Positions 8,292 through 16,879 of a DNA stretch of 64,000 nt are shown here, piece by piece (position 1 is the stretch's first letter; every line of letters begins with the position of its first letter). Source of the stretch: an uncultured Bilophila sp. (lineage in GTDB: Bacteria; Desulfobacterota; Desulfovibrionia; Desulfovibrionales; Desulfovibrionaceae); contig CAJUHZ010000001.1 of the NCBI GenBank assembly GCA_910585945.1, forward strand, positions 7,230 through 71,229, in the 5' to 3' direction. The notes below the pieces were generated by a model. It made no database searches. It saw only the letters and a list, made by a program, of their open reading frames with translations, and had not been told where the DNA came from. A program made the translations under genes and the position numbers.

Positions 8292-9422
8292 TCAGCAATG
8301 GGCGCTTTCGCGCACGAGTTCCCGAAACCGGGCGAAAAAATACCGGCTGTCGCTGGGGCCGGGAGAAGCTTCCGGATGGTGCTGAACGGTAATGATCGGC
8401 CGTCCCTTGTGGGCAAAGCCTTCGAGCGTGCCGTCGTTCAGATTCACATGCGTCGCCGTCACGTCGTTCACGCCGTCGATATCAACACAAAATCCGTGAT
8501 TTTGCGAAGATATTTCCACATGCCCGGTTTTCAGATCCTTGACAGGATGATTGCAGCCATGATGGCCGAACTTCAGCTTTCGTGTCGTGCCGCCAAGGGC
8601 ATGGCCAAGAAGCTGGTGCCCGAGGCAGATGCCGGCAACGGGATATTCCGCGGCAAGAGCGCGAACGGTGGCGATTTCATCCGCAAGCACGGCCGGATCG
8701 CCGGGGCCGTTGGAAAGGAAGACCGCCTGCGCGCCGCTGGCGCGAACCGCGCTCGCGCTGAACGAAGGCGGAACCACCAGCATGTCGAAGCCCTGTTCGG
8801 CAAGCAGACGCAAGATGTTCCACTTGATGCCGAAGTCATACGCCACCAGCCGCGGACCGCCGCCCGTCCAGGCGAACGATCCGTCCGCGCCAAGCGTGGC
8901 CGGGGCAGGCCCGGCGTCCGTCCACCGCCAGGGGGCGTCCGGCATGACGCGCGTCACCAGATTCTGCCCTTCCATGGAGGGGAGTGACCGGGCGCGCATG
9001 ACAAGCTCCTGCGGGTCGTTCACGCTGGTGGAAATCATGCCGCGCATGGCCCCGTGGGCGCGCAGATGAAGCGTCAGCGCGCGCGTGTCCACACCTTCAA
9101 TGCCGGGCACGCCCTGCTCCTGCAAAAAATCGGGCAGGGAACGGGTGGCGCGCCAGTTGGAGGGCGTTTTGCAGCACTCGCGCACAATGAGCGCCGCCGC
9201 ATGTGCCCTGCCGGATTCCATGTCTTCCGGATTGATGCCGGTATTGCCGATAAGCGGCCAGGTCATGCACACCATCTGCCCGGCATAGGACGGATCCGTC
9301 AGGATTTCCTGATACCCGGTCATGCCGGTATTGAAAATCACCTCGCCGCCGCTGTCGCAAGGGCCGGTAAACGAACGGCCTTCCAACACAAAGCCATCTT
9401 CCAGTGCCAGTAACGCCTTCAT
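8292..9422 (-). CDS. carA: Carbamoyl-phosphate synthase small (glutaminase) subunit
   Basis: A 376-residue protein. It provides ammonia from glutamine to CarB for carbamoyl phosphate, the precursor of arginine and pyrimidines. The N-terminal CarA domain starts ALLALEDGFVLEGRSFTG. The C-terminal class I glutamine amidotransferase domain has the nucleophile in GICLGHQLLG and the histidine-glutamate pair in HHPEASPGP. The start at 9422 (MKALLALEDG) has AAGGAATTC upstream; a further 49 in-frame residues upstream fall in the repeat-containing spacer and are not family-like. carB is not in the window. Confidence 0.95.
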   Translation of the reverse strand: MKALLALEDGFVLEGRSFTGPCDSGGEVIFNTGMTGYQEILTDPSYAGQMVCMTWPLIGNTGINPEDMESGRAHAAALIVRECCKTPSNWRATRSLPDFLQEQGVPGIEGVDTRALTLHLRAHGAMRGMISTSVNDPQELVMRARSLPSMEGQNLVTRVMPDAPWRWTDAGPAPATLGADGSFAWTGGGPRLVAYDFGIKWNILRLLAEQGFDMLVVPPSFSASAVRASGAQAVFLSNGPGDPAVLADEIATVRALAAEYPVAGICLGHQLLGHALGGTTRKLKFGHHGCNHPVKDLKTGHVEISSQNHGFCVDIDGVNDVTATHVNLNDGTLEGFAHKGRPIITVQHHPEASPGPSDSRYFFARFRELVRESAHC

Positions 9423-9477
9423 CAAGAATTCCTTTGTGATCCGGGATCGCTCCCGAAGGAGAACGCAAGATTGCCGG

Positions 9478-9645
9478 GCCGCCGCAAAGCCCTTGCGGAT
9501 TTTGCCTGTCCGCCTCGGCGGACAAACTCCAGTGTCCGATTGCAAAACCGTTCCCGCCCCCTCATGCATGGATTGGTTTGCGGGACCGTTTGCGAAAACG
9601 CGTATTTTTTCGCTCGTTCACGGCGGCCATGCCGCCTCGCCGGAT
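9478..9645 (+). repeat. Diverged copies of the MITE-like palindromic element
   Basis: The stretch resembles the element at 26928-27056 in two abutting pieces. Bases 9478-9505 match its right part (GCCGCCGCAAAGCCCTTGCG), and 9530-9645 match its left part (AGTGTCCGATTGCAAAA, then GGGACCGTTTGCGAAAACG, TTTTTTCGC, GGCGGCCATGCCGCC). Between them lies a GTCCGCC/GGCGGAC hairpin. It lies in the spacer between kdsB and carA. Confidence 0.6.
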
Positions 9646-9693
9646 TCGCGTCCGGCGGGAGAAGCCATTCCATCATGAATGGTGCAATATCTT

Positions 9694-10482
9694 CTACCTG
9701 CGATATAATTGCTCCTGCCTGAGCAGGGCGCGCACGGCTTCGAGATCTTCCGGCGTGTCCACCCCGCGCGAACGCCGGGCTGTCATGACGACGCGGATGG
9801 GGATCCCGTTTTCCAGCAGCCGCAACTGCTCCAACCCTTCAAGCCGCTCCAGCCGGGAAGGAGGAAGGGCGACAAATGCCTCCAGAGCTTCCATGCGGAA
9901 GGCGTACAGCCCCACATGCCCCAAAAAACGATCCCTGTCGGTCTCCGCAGCGTTCTTTGATCCCGGCACGGGGGCGCGCGAAAAATAGAGAGCGTCCCCG
10001 TTGGCCGCCATGACGACCTTGACCTGATCCCGCGCTTCCGCCCGCTCCGGCGAAATCGCGCCGGCAAGCGTGCTCACCCGCACCGCGGGATCCACGAACG
10101 GGGCCGTCAGTTCGCCCAGCATCCGGGGGTCCAGCGCCGGTTCGTCCCCCTGGATATTCACCACCACGGCCTCTTGCTCCACACCGAGCAGACGCGCGGC
10201 CTCGCACACCCTGTCAGTGCCGCTGACGTGCTCCGACGAGGTCATGAGCCAGGGAACCCCGGCGGCCTCCGCCGCGCGGGCAATCCGTTCGTCATCGGTG
10301 GCCAGAACCACGCGGCGCAGCAGCGGGACAGCCGGATCGGCCGGATCGCGCGCCAGGCAGGCGCGTTCGTACACATGCTGAAACAGGGGACGGCCAAGCA
10401 GATCCGCCAGAGGCTTTCCCGGAAAGCGTGTTGATCCGTAGCGCGCCGGTATGATGCCGTAGCGTGGCACGTCCTGAGCCAT
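9694..10482 (-). CDS. kdsB: 3-deoxy-manno-octulosonate cytidylyltransferase (CMP-Kdo synthetase)
   Basis: A 262-residue enzyme that activates Kdo with CTP for lipopolysaccharide inner-core synthesis in the cytoplasm. The N-terminal nucleotide-binding motif IIPARYGSTRFPGKPL is characteristic, followed by VVVNIQGDEPALDP and FLGHVGLYAFRMEALE. The start at 10482 (MAQDVPRYG) is chosen because AGGAG lies upstream; a start seven codons earlier is possible but has no ribosome site. The Kdo gene together with gmhA shows the cell has an LPS core. Confidence 0.95.
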   Translation of the reverse strand: MAQDVPRYGIIPARYGSTRFPGKPLADLLGRPLFQHVYERACLARDPADPAVPLLRRVVLATDDERIARAAEAAGVPWLMTSSEHVSGTDRVCEAARLLGVEQEAVVVNIQGDEPALDPRMLGELTAPFVDPAVRVSTLAGAISPERAEARDQVKVVMAANGDALYFSRAPVPGSKNAAETDRDRFLGHVGLYAFRMEALEAFVALPPSRLERLEGLEQLRLLENGIPIRVVMTARRSRGVDTPEDLEAVRALLRQEQLYRR

Positions 10483-10656
10483 TGTTCGTCTCCTGTGGGG
10501 CAAAACTTTTCATGCGCGACAGCCCCGCTTTACCGGGCGTCAAGTTACCCTAACAGGATTTTCGCCGGCGATAAAGCCCCTTGTTTTGCCTGCTCGCGGC
10601 CGGGCCGCCGCCCGCTCCCGGACCCGGGACGACAGCGACGGAGCAGGGACCAGAGC

Positions 10657-10690
10657 CGGATCGGCTTCACGCGCGGTGAAAGCGATCCGG
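10657..10690 (-). terminator. Stable hairpin after dctM, possible terminator
   Basis: Inverted repeat CCGGATCG...CGATCCGG, extended by CTTCAC/GTGAA, 22 bases downstream of the dctM stop. There is no clear U-run, so it may be a 3'-end protecting hairpin instead. Confidence 0.4.
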
Positions 10691-10711
10691 CCCGGGTTTG
10701 CCCGCGCCCGG

Positions 10712-11989
10712 CTACATGAGCCACTTCAGCGGGACGAGAGAGAGCGAGGGGAAGAAAAGCAGGAGGAAAAGAATGAGAACTTCAACCAGAAGGAAGGGCA
10801 AAAGACCCCGGATCAGTCTGCCGATCCCCATGTTGCCGATGCCGCAGATAACGTACAGCACCGTACCCACGGGCGGCGTGATCACGCCAAGACCAAGGTT
10901 GAGGATGAAAAGCAGACCAAAATAGTAGGGGTCGATACCCGCCTGCTGGATCAGCGGGTAAAAGACCGGCGCGAAAATGAGCACGTTTGGCGTCAGGTCC
11001 ATGACCATGCCCGCCGCGAACAGGAACACGTTGATCGCCAGCAGGAGCAGAACGGGCTTGTCGATCAGCGGCTCGAAGAACGAGGCCATCTGCATGGGGA
11101 TCTGCGCCGCGGTGATGAACCAGCCGACAGCCGTGGCCGTGGCCACGATGAGCATGACCACCGACGTCGTGCGCGCGGCCCGGGCGCACGCCCGCAGCAG
11201 TTCGCGGAACGAAAGCTCCCGATAATAGAGCGTGCACACCACAATGGCGTACACCGCGGCGAACGCGCCGCCTTCCGTCGGCGTGAAGAAGCCGAAGCGG
11301 ATGCCGCCAAGCAGCAGCACGGGCATCATGAAGGCGGGAAGCGCGTCCATGAGAATCCGCACAGACTCCTGCCGGGTGAAGACCACCCTGTCGTTGTAGC
11401 CGTCCACCCGCACGATGACAAACCAGACGCACAGCAGGGCCAGACCGATGAGCAGGCCCGGAATCAGCCCGATCATGAACAGCTTGGTGATGGACAGGCT
11501 GACGGTTGTGCCGAGCAGGATGAAGTTGGTGCTCGGCGGGATGATCGGTCCGAGAATGGCCCCGGAGGCGATGACGCCGCCGGCCCGCCCCGGCTTGTAG
11601 CCCACCTGGGCCATCATGGGCAGCAGGAGACCGCCCAGGGCCGCCGCCTCGCCCACGGAACTGCCCATCAACCCCGCAAAAATGACGCTGGAAACAACCG
11701 CGGCGTAGCCAAGCCCCCCCCGCACGCGGCCGATAAGCAACTGCGCCAGACGCACCACGCGTTCGGAAAGCCCGCCCACAGCCATGATCTCGCCCGCGAA
11801 GACAAAAAACGGAATGGCCATCAGCGGATAGTTGTTGGCGCCGTCAAGCATCGCCTGGGGAATGATCATGCTGTCCCACATGCCCGAATGGTACATGAGC
11901 ACCACGGAACACAGCACCAGCACAAGGCAGATCGGAATGCCGAGAAAAAGCAGCAGGAACAGGCTGACAAGGAAAATGGCAAGTTCCAT
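10712..11989 (-). CDS. dctM: TRAP transporter large permease subunit, DctM type
   Basis: A 425-residue protein with about twelve hydrophobic helices, typical of the DctM channel subunit of tripartite ATP-independent periplasmic transporters. Recognisable segments are IPFFVFAGEIMAVGGLSERV, GSSVGEAAALGG, GAILGPIIPPSTNFI and FGLLFILNLGLGVITPPVG. It uses a sodium or proton gradient to import a carboxylate-type solute delivered by DctP. The gene starts one base after dctQ ends, with GGAGGGG as ribosome site. The solute cannot be inferred. A C8 run near 11714 is in frame. Confidence 0.93.
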   Translation of the reverse strand: MELAIFLVSLFLLLFLGIPICLVLVLCSVVLMYHSGMWDSMIIPQAMLDGANNYPLMAIPFFVFAGEIMAVGGLSERVVRLAQLLIGRVRGGLGYAAVVSSVIFAGLMGSSVGEAAALGGLLLPMMAQVGYKPGRAGGVIASGAILGPIIPPSTNFILLGTTVSLSITKLFMIGLIPGLLIGLALLCVWFVIVRVDGYNDRVVFTRQESVRILMDALPAFMMPVLLLGGIRFGFFTPTEGGAFAAVYAIVVCTLYYRELSFRELLRACARAARTTSVVMLIVATATAVGWFITAAQIPMQMASFFEPLIDKPVLLLLAINVFLFAAGMVMDLTPNVLIFAPVFYPLIQQAGIDPYYFGLLFILNLGLGVITPPVGTVLYVICGIGNMGIGRLIRGLLPFLLVEVLILFLLLFFPSLSLVPLKWLM

Positions 11990-11990
11990 T

Positions 11991-12542
11991 TCACCCCTCC
12001 CTGCTCATGCCGAAATCGGCGGCGGGCCGCCTGACCAGCCGGATGAAATCGCGCGCGTGAATGATGAAGGCGACAAACGCCATGATCGGGAGCGTGCCGT
12101 TGATCAGGGCCATATTGACGTTGGTCGCCACGGACCAGGTGTCCGCCGTTTGCAGGACAAGATGAATGCCGCCCGTGAACAGCAGGCCGAGCGCGAAAAG
12201 CCCGAGACCCGACGCCACCAGGTCCACCGCCTTGCGCGGCGCGCCGCGCAGGAGGTTGATCAGCAGATCCACCGCAATATGCTTGTGCCGGTAAAAAGCC
12301 TCGATGCCGCCGATGAACGTGATGTAAATGAAGAGAAAACGCGCCCATTCTTCGCTGGGCGGAAAACTTGAGCGGAAAACATAGCGCAAAAAGGCGTTGA
12401 AAAAAACAAGGCCGATCATGCCAAGAAAAATGGCGGCGCAGAACAGTTCAAACAGCAGTTCGCCGCTCAGTTTCCAGTCCGCCGCCCTGGGTTTGCTTTC
12501 CACGCCTTTGGGCGTGGCGTCTGACGAAGGTGCGTCACGCAT
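11991..12542 (-). CDS. dctQ: TRAP transporter small permease subunit, DctQ type
   Basis: A 183-residue protein with four hydrophobic helices starting near residue 25 and the DctQ signature around EEWARFLFIYITFIGGIEAF. An approximately 25-residue polar N-terminus precedes the first helix. The ATG follows GGGGAGGTAGG. It joins DctM in the inner membrane; both follow dctP after a terminator-like hairpin, a common arrangement that lets the binding protein be made in excess. Confidence 0.92.
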   Translation of the reverse strand: MRDAPSSDATPKGVESKPRAADWKLSGELLFELFCAAIFLGMIGLVFFNAFLRYVFRSSFPPSEEWARFLFIYITFIGGIEAFYRHKHIAVDLLINLLRGAPRKAVDLVASGLGLFALGLLFTGGIHLVLQTADTWSVATNVNMALINGTLPIMAFVAFIIHARDFIRLVRRPAADFGMSREG

Positions 12543-12587
12543 CCATCCTACCTCCCCAACAAATCCTTGTGACGGTTGGCCGGGACG

Positions 12588-12618
12588 AAAAAGGCCGGAA
12601 TCGGCAAGGATTCCGGCC
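12588..12618 (-). terminator. Terminator/attenuator between dctP and dctQ
   Basis: A 10-bp perfect stem GGCCGGAATC / GATTCCGGCC with a six-base loop, followed on the - strand by CCTTTTTCG. It sits 19 bases after the dctP stop and before dctQ, so it would lower permease expression relative to dctP. Confidence 0.75.
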
Positions 12619-12636
12619 CGGATTCAGCCCTGGCGC

Positions 12637-13638
12637 CTAGTTCGCGGTGCGGTAACGGGCCGCGCTGTCGAGAATTTCCTTGGCGTTCGGCACGGTTTCG
12701 TAGAACAGCTTCCAGCTTTCCTGCCCGGCTTTCGCCAGAGCTTCGCGGAAGGCCGGGGAAGGCTCGGAAATTTTGCCGCCGCCCTTGGTGATGGTGTCCA
12801 CAGCCTGCTTTTCGCCCTTGGCGACGATTTCCCACACGTCGTCCGCGGCACGCTTGGCGGCTTCGTTCACCCAGGCTTTTTCCTGATCGCTCAGGCTCTG
12901 GTAGAACTTTTCGTTCATGTACAGGGAATGGATGACGAGGATATGCCCGCTCAGGGTGATGTGCGGGGTGATTTCATACATCTTGAGGGCCGTGATATCG
13001 GCAAACGGGCTGTCGCCGCCGTCGATGGTGCCCTGGTCAAGGGCGCTCGGCACTTCCGCGAAGGGCATGGCCTGGCCGCTGATGCCGCACGCCTTGGCGA
13101 AGGCGATGTACAGCGGGATGTTCGGCACGCGCATCCGCAGGCCGTGCAGGTCTTCCATCTTTTCAATGGGTTTCTTGGTGTAGAAGTGGCGGAAGCCGAG
13201 CGGGAAGGCGTTGAGCACGCGCAGGCCGGACTTTTCGATAAAGCCGTCGGTGATGAGCTTCAGCGTGTCGCCGTCCATGGCGCGACGAGCGTGGTCAAGG
13301 CTGTCGTACAGCATGGGGGTTTCAAACATGGCCATGGCCGGATGCAGGGCGGAAGTCTGCGTGCCGGTGGCGCACATCTGGATGATGCCGCGCCGGGTGT
13401 TGGCGATGTAGGCGTCTTCCTTGCCAAGCTGGCTGTTGGGGAACACCTGCACCTCGAACTTGCCGTTGGAAAGTTCATTCAAGTATTTGCCAAAATTGCG
13501 CATCCCGATGGTTTCGGGTTCGCCTTCGGGTTTCATGCCCGCGATTTTGATGACCACCTTGTCAGCCGCGGACGAGCTTGTCAGCCCGATCCCCAGCATG
13601 AACCCGAGAACGCAGAAGGCCGCAATCAGCTTTTTCAT
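12637..13638 (-). CDS. dctP: TRAP transporter periplasmic solute-binding protein, DctP type
   Basis: A 333-residue exported protein with a Sec signal peptide (MKKLIAAFCVLGFMLGIGL, cleavage probably after SSA). The mature part has DctP-family landmarks: FPNSQLGKEDAYI, GFRHFYTKKPI, GLRMRVPNIPLY and the arginine that usually clamps the substrate carboxylate. It captures solute in the periplasm for DctQM. The ATG at 13638 is preferred over the TTG one codon upstream; GGGAG lies nine bases before it. Confidence 0.93.
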   Translation of the reverse strand: MKKLIAAFCVLGFMLGIGLTSSSAADKVVIKIAGMKPEGEPETIGMRNFGKYLNELSNGKFEVQVFPNSQLGKEDAYIANTRRGIIQMCATGTQTSALHPAMAMFETPMLYDSLDHARRAMDGDTLKLITDGFIEKSGLRVLNAFPLGFRHFYTKKPIEKMEDLHGLRMRVPNIPLYIAFAKACGISGQAMPFAEVPSALDQGTIDGGDSPFADITALKMYEITPHITLSGHILVIHSLYMNEKFYQSLSDQEKAWVNEAAKRAADDVWEIVAKGEKQAVDTITKGGGKISEPSPAFREALAKAGQESWKLFYETVPNAKEILDSAARYRTAN

Positions 13639-13906
13639 CAAAAGATCTCCCTGTTAACTAACCACATCGCGGCATCGTTGCCGACGCCCGCCTGATCCCC
13701 CGCGGTCGCGCCGCCGGAAGGCGGCAAACCGCCGCCGCTCCCGCCTGCCCGCAATGCTATGGCAGGCATGGCAATAACGGCTTTTTTTCTGCATATCATC
13801 ATCCCGGCGCTGTGGCAACAGCACATCGCGAGGGCACGCGCCAAATGAAGGACGACTGTTCCCCGCTGAAACGCGACATGCCGAGGGAACGCCTCCCCCC
13901 GCGTCG

Positions 13907-14617
13907 TTATGCGGAAAAACGCTCCCCGCCGGATGCGAAGCCGGCGGAAGCGGAACGGTAGGCCACAAGATCTTCCACGCTCAGCACGCCCATGTCGTGA
14001 TCCACGGCGAACGCGACGATATCCGGCAGACGCGCCATGCGTCCGTCAGGGAGCGTCAGTTCGCACAGCACGCCGCAAGGCTTCAGACCGGCCAGGCGCA
14101 TGAGATCCACAGTGGCTTCGGTATGCCCGCGCCGCTCCAGCACTCCGCCCGGTCGCGCCGTCAGCGGGAAGACATGGCCGGGGCGGTGCAGATCCGCCGG
14201 CTTCGCGCCCTCCGCCACGGCGGCGCGGATGGTGCGCACCCTGTCGGCGGCGGAAACGCCGGTGCTCACCCCCTCGGCGGCTTCAATGGACACGGTGAAG
14301 GCCGTGCCCTGCCGGTTTGTATTGCGATCCGTCATGGGCGGCAGTTCAAGGGCGCGGGCATGTTCGTCGGTCAGACACAGGCAGACGATGCCGCTCCCCT
14401 CCCGGATAAGCAGGGCCATTTGCTGTTCGGCAAGGGTCTCGGCGGCGAAAATCATGTCGCCTTCGTTTTCCCGATTTTCGTCGTCCACGACAAGGACGCC
14501 CCGGCCCTGGCGCAGAGCCTCAAGCGCGGCCTCCACCCGGCGGCGGGGCGAACCGAAACGCGCAAGAAGCGAAGAAGAAGAAGAAGAAGAAGAAGAAGAA
14601 GACTGATGCCGATCCAT
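13907..14617 (-). CDS. ribB: 3,4-dihydroxy-2-butanone-4-phosphate synthase
   Basis: A 236-residue enzyme making the four-carbon precursor of riboflavin from ribulose 5-phosphate. The family core is clear: RRRVEAALEALRQGRGVLVVDDENRENEGD, GSGIVCLCL, TGVSAADR, RPGHVFPL and RRGHTEATVDL. There is no GTP cyclohydrolase II domain, so it is RibB rather than the RibBA fusion. The start (MDRHQ) is set by GAGGAG seven bases upstream. Residues 6-16 are a run of eleven serines encoded by a trinucleotide repeat, absent from typical RibB. An FMN riboswitch lies upstream and should shut the gene off when flavin is plentiful. Confidence 0.95.
   Translation of the reverse strand: MDRHQSSSSSSSSSSSLLARFGSPRRRVEAALEALRQGRGVLVVDDENRENEGDMIFAAETLAEQQMALLIREGSGIVCLCLTDEHARALELPPMTDRNTNRQGTAFTVSIEAAEGVSTGVSAADRVRTIRAAVAEGAKPADLHRPGHVFPLTARPGGVLERRGHTEATVDLMRLAGLKPCGVLCELTLPDGRMARLPDIVAFAVDHDMGVLSVEDLVAYRSASAGFASGGERFSA
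14571..14600. repeat. (GAA)10 trinucleotide repeat in ribB N-terminus
   Basis: Ten perfect GAA units on the + strand, read as TCT serine codons on the - strand. Slippage by whole units would change the length of the serine tract without breaking the frame. Confidence 0.95.
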
Positions 14618-14689
14618 GATGAGACTCCTCATGGCGCAAGGTTCAGCATCAGGGCGAAACGCCACCCTTCCGAAAAACATCGATCAGCT

Positions 14690-14709
14690 TGAAATCACAT
14701 GTGATTTCA
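14690..14709. promoter_or_regulatory. Perfect 20-bp palindrome upstream of ribB
   Basis: TGAAATCACATGTGATTTCA is a perfect palindrome 73 bases before the ribB start, between the riboswitch and the gene. It could be an operator for a dimeric regulator, or part of the riboswitch expression platform as an RNA hairpin. Confidence 0.45.
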
Positions 14710-14869
14710 CGAGAGATCCGCAAATCCGCCCGCAGAAAATCCCCGCACGCCCGCGTGGCCTGTTCTGCGAATCATGAGCGGAAAAGCCTCACTTTTCGCT
14801 CACCTGCAGGCAGACGCTCCCTGTCGGGAAGGAAGGCGATACAGCGCGGGCCGCGCATGGCCCGGCGCA

Positions 14870-15008
14870 CGTTCTCTTTCATCCGGACTTTTACCGTCGG
14901 CTCCGGCCTCGCACCGGATCTGCTGACCTCTCCCCGTGGAGAGCGCTCGCGGGCTTCCCGGCATGGCCGGGATACCGCCGGTGGGGACTTTCACCCCGCC
15001 CTGAGACG
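14870..15008 (-). promoter_or_regulatory. FMN riboswitch (RFN element) controlling ribB
   Basis: On the - strand the conserved RFN blocks appear in order: AGGGCGGGGTGAAAGTCCCC, ACCGGCGGTA, AGCCCGCGAGCG, GGTCAGCAGATCCGGTG, GCCGGAGCCGACGGT and AAAGTCCGGATGAAAGAGA. These form the six-way FMN aptamer. It sits about 250 bases upstream of ribB in the same orientation. Downstream hairpins at 14847-14864 (CGGGCC/GGCCCG), 14776-14801 (GAGCG-AAAAG arms) and the palindrome at 14690 are candidates for the expression platform. Confidence 0.95.
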
Positions 15009-15085
15009 CCTCCGAATCTGTCCCCTTCAGGCATGAAGGTCAAGCGAAAAGGTCGAGACGAATCTTTCCCACGGCCGCCATTCCG

Positions 15086-15553
15086 TCACCCCCGGTGGGA
15101 AAGTTCGCGCCGCACGTCCATGGCCTCGGCCCGGCGCTTCAGTTCATCCCGGTGATCGTGGAGCTTGCGGCCGCGGGCCAGGGCGATTTCAACCTTGACG
15201 CGCCCCCGGCTGAAATAGAGCTTGACCGGCACAACGGTATACCCCTTTTGTTCCACCCCGGCGGCCAGCATACGGATTTCCTGATCGTGCAGCAGGAGCT
15301 TGCGCGGCCGATCCGGCTGCTGCTCCACATAACCGGCATTGGCGTAGGGGGCGATGTGCAACCCCACAAGGTACGCCTCGCCCCCGCGAAATTCCACATA
15401 GCTGTCCTGAAAGCTGGTCTGGTGGGCGCGCAGGCTCTTGACCTCGGGGCCAATGAGCACCAGGCCGGCTTCCTTGAATTCCAGCAAATCGTAGTAATGG
15501 CGGGCCTTGCGATTTTCCGCGATGAGCGATCCGCCGCTTTTTTTCGCACTCAT
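15086..15553 (-). CDS. smpB: SsrA-binding protein SmpB
   Basis: A 155-residue RNA-binding protein that partners tmRNA in ribosome rescue. Family motifs include IAENRKARHYYDLLEFKEAGLVL, GPEVKSLRAHQTSFQDSYVEF and the basic C-terminal tail RGRKLHDHRDELKRR. The ATG at 15553 has AGGAG upstream and overlaps the rsmI stop by four bases. tmRNA itself is not seen nearby. Confidence 0.96.
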   Translation of the reverse strand: MSAKKSGGSLIAENRKARHYYDLLEFKEAGLVLIGPEVKSLRAHQTSFQDSYVEFRGGEAYLVGLHIAPYANAGYVEQQPDRPRKLLLHDQEIRMLAAGVEQKGYTVVPVKLYFSRGRVKVEIALARGRKLHDHRDELKRRAEAMDVRRELSHRG

Positions 15554-16416
15554 GGCTTGTCTCCTGTTGTCATCATGGCGTAAATCGCCTTCACCGTCCA
15601 TCCCCGCGCCCGGATCTGGACGCGCCGGGCCACGTCGCGCGGCGATCCGCCCTGTTTGCGCTCCTCGGCAATCAGGGCGAGAACGGCGTCACGATCCGCG
15701 ACTGTCTCACCTTCCGGCGGGCCGATCACCACGGTGATTTCCCCCAGCAGGTCGTCAACGGCAAGCGCCTGCCCTGTCCTGTCAAGCACCCGGCCGTCGG
15801 GCAGCAGCCGGCCGCAGACAAAATCCTCATGCGTTTTGGTCAGTTCCCTGGCGATGCAGACCTCGCGCTCGCCAAGCACGGCCCGCGCGACAGTCAGCGT
15901 GGCGGCCAGACGATCCTTGCGCTCGAAGAACACCAGCGTCAGCCCCAGAGCCGCAAAGGGGGCCAGCGTTTTTTCCCGATCGCCGCGATCGCGCGGCAAA
16001 AAACCCAGAAACGCAAACGGTTGCGGCGCGATGCCGCTGCCGGCCAGCGCGGTGACGGGCGCGCTCGGCCCCGGAACAACGGAAACAGGAAGGCCCGCGG
16101 CCCGGCAGGCGCGCACCAGGCGGTAGCCGGGATCCGCAACCAGGGGAAGCCCGGCGTCGGAGATCAGGGCCAGGCGCTTGCCCGCGTTCAATTCGGCAAG
16201 AACAGTCGCGAGGCGGATCTCCTCATTGTGATCGTGGAAGCTCATGAAGCGGCGCGGCGTCACCCCGCAACGCGCGCACAAAAGCCCGGCGCGGCGGGTG
16301 TCTTCGGCAAGAACCGCATCCGCCTCTTCAAGCACGGCCCGCGCGCGCGGAGAAAGATCACCAGGGTTGCCAAGCGGGGTTGCGACGATCCATAACATCG
16401 GAGAGTTCGAGGACAT
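15550..16416 (-). CDS. rsmI: 16S rRNA 2'-O-ribose C1402 methyltransferase RsmI
   Basis: A 288-residue SAM-dependent tetrapyrrole-methylase-fold enzyme. The N-terminus WIVATPLGNPGDLSPRA, the segment SFHDHNEE, LISDAGLPLVADPGYRLV, VPGPSAPVTALAGSG and the late FVCGRLL identify RsmI, which methylates the ribose of C1402 in the ribosomal decoding centre. It overlaps yraN upstream by 59 bases and smpB downstream by four, so the cluster is tightly coupled. Confidence 0.95.
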   Translation of the reverse strand: MSSNSPMLWIVATPLGNPGDLSPRARAVLEEADAVLAEDTRRAGLLCARCGVTPRRFMSFHDHNEEIRLATVLAELNAGKRLALISDAGLPLVADPGYRLVRACRAAGLPVSVVPGPSAPVTALAGSGIAPQPFAFLGFLPRDRGDREKTLAPFAALGLTLVFFERKDRLAATLTVARAVLGEREVCIARELTKTHEDFVCGRLLPDGRVLDRTGQALAVDDLLGEITVVIGPPEGETVADRDAVLALIAEERKQGGSPRDVARRVQIRARGWTVKAIYAMMTTGDKP

Positions 16417-16879
16417 GGCGAAGATGCTCCGCGTGCAGGGTTGCGCCCGCGTCCACGACGCAGACGGCGTCGAAGCGGCAGGGCTTGTCCCACAGGCCGC
16501 CGGCCGCGAGGTACGCGCGCGCCGCCGCGACGAAATGCCGGCGCTTGGCGGGAGTCAGGCTTTCCGCCGGCGAGACCATGCCGTCCCGCGCCCGGGTGCG
16601 GACTTCAACAAAGACGAGCGTGTCGCCGTCCAGGCAGACCAGATCCAGTTCATGCCGCCCGCTCCGCCAGTTGCGCGCCACTTCGCGCAGGCCGGAACGG
16701 CGCAGAAGATCGGCCGCAGCCTGCTCTCCGGCCCTGGCAAGCGCCTGTCTGTCCCCGCGGCCGCCCCTCCTGCCGTCGCCGGAGCCGTCCGGAAAGGCAT
16801 CCGGGAGAGAACCCGGGGAGGAATCCGGACGCCCCGCGCCCCGTGATCCGCGAGCGGCCTTGTTTACAGCCCCGCTCAC
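16358..16879 (-). CDS. yraN: YraN/UPF0102 family nuclease-like protein
   Basis: A 173-residue protein if translation begins at the GTG at 16879, whose last two bases form part of the rnhB stop (GTGA), with AGGG upstream. The conserved region lies in the C-terminal two thirds: GEQAAADLLRRSGLREVARNWR, GRHELDLVCLDGDTLVFVEVR and FDAVCVV, which resembles restriction-endonuclease-like UPF0102 proteins with the E-D-EVK core (here FVEVR). The function of the family is not settled. The first ~45 residues are Gly/Arg/Ser-rich and not conserved, so the true start is uncertain. The 3' end overlaps rsmI by 59 bases. Confidence 0.8.
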   Translation of the reverse strand: MSGAVNKAARGSRGAGRPDSSPGSLPDAFPDGSGDGRRGGRGDRQALARAGEQAAADLLRRSGLREVARNWRSGRHELDLVCLDGDTLVFVEVRTRARDGMVSPAESLTPAKRRHFVAAARAYLAAGGLWDKPCRFDAVCVVDAGATLHAEHLRHVLELSDVMDRRNPAWQPW

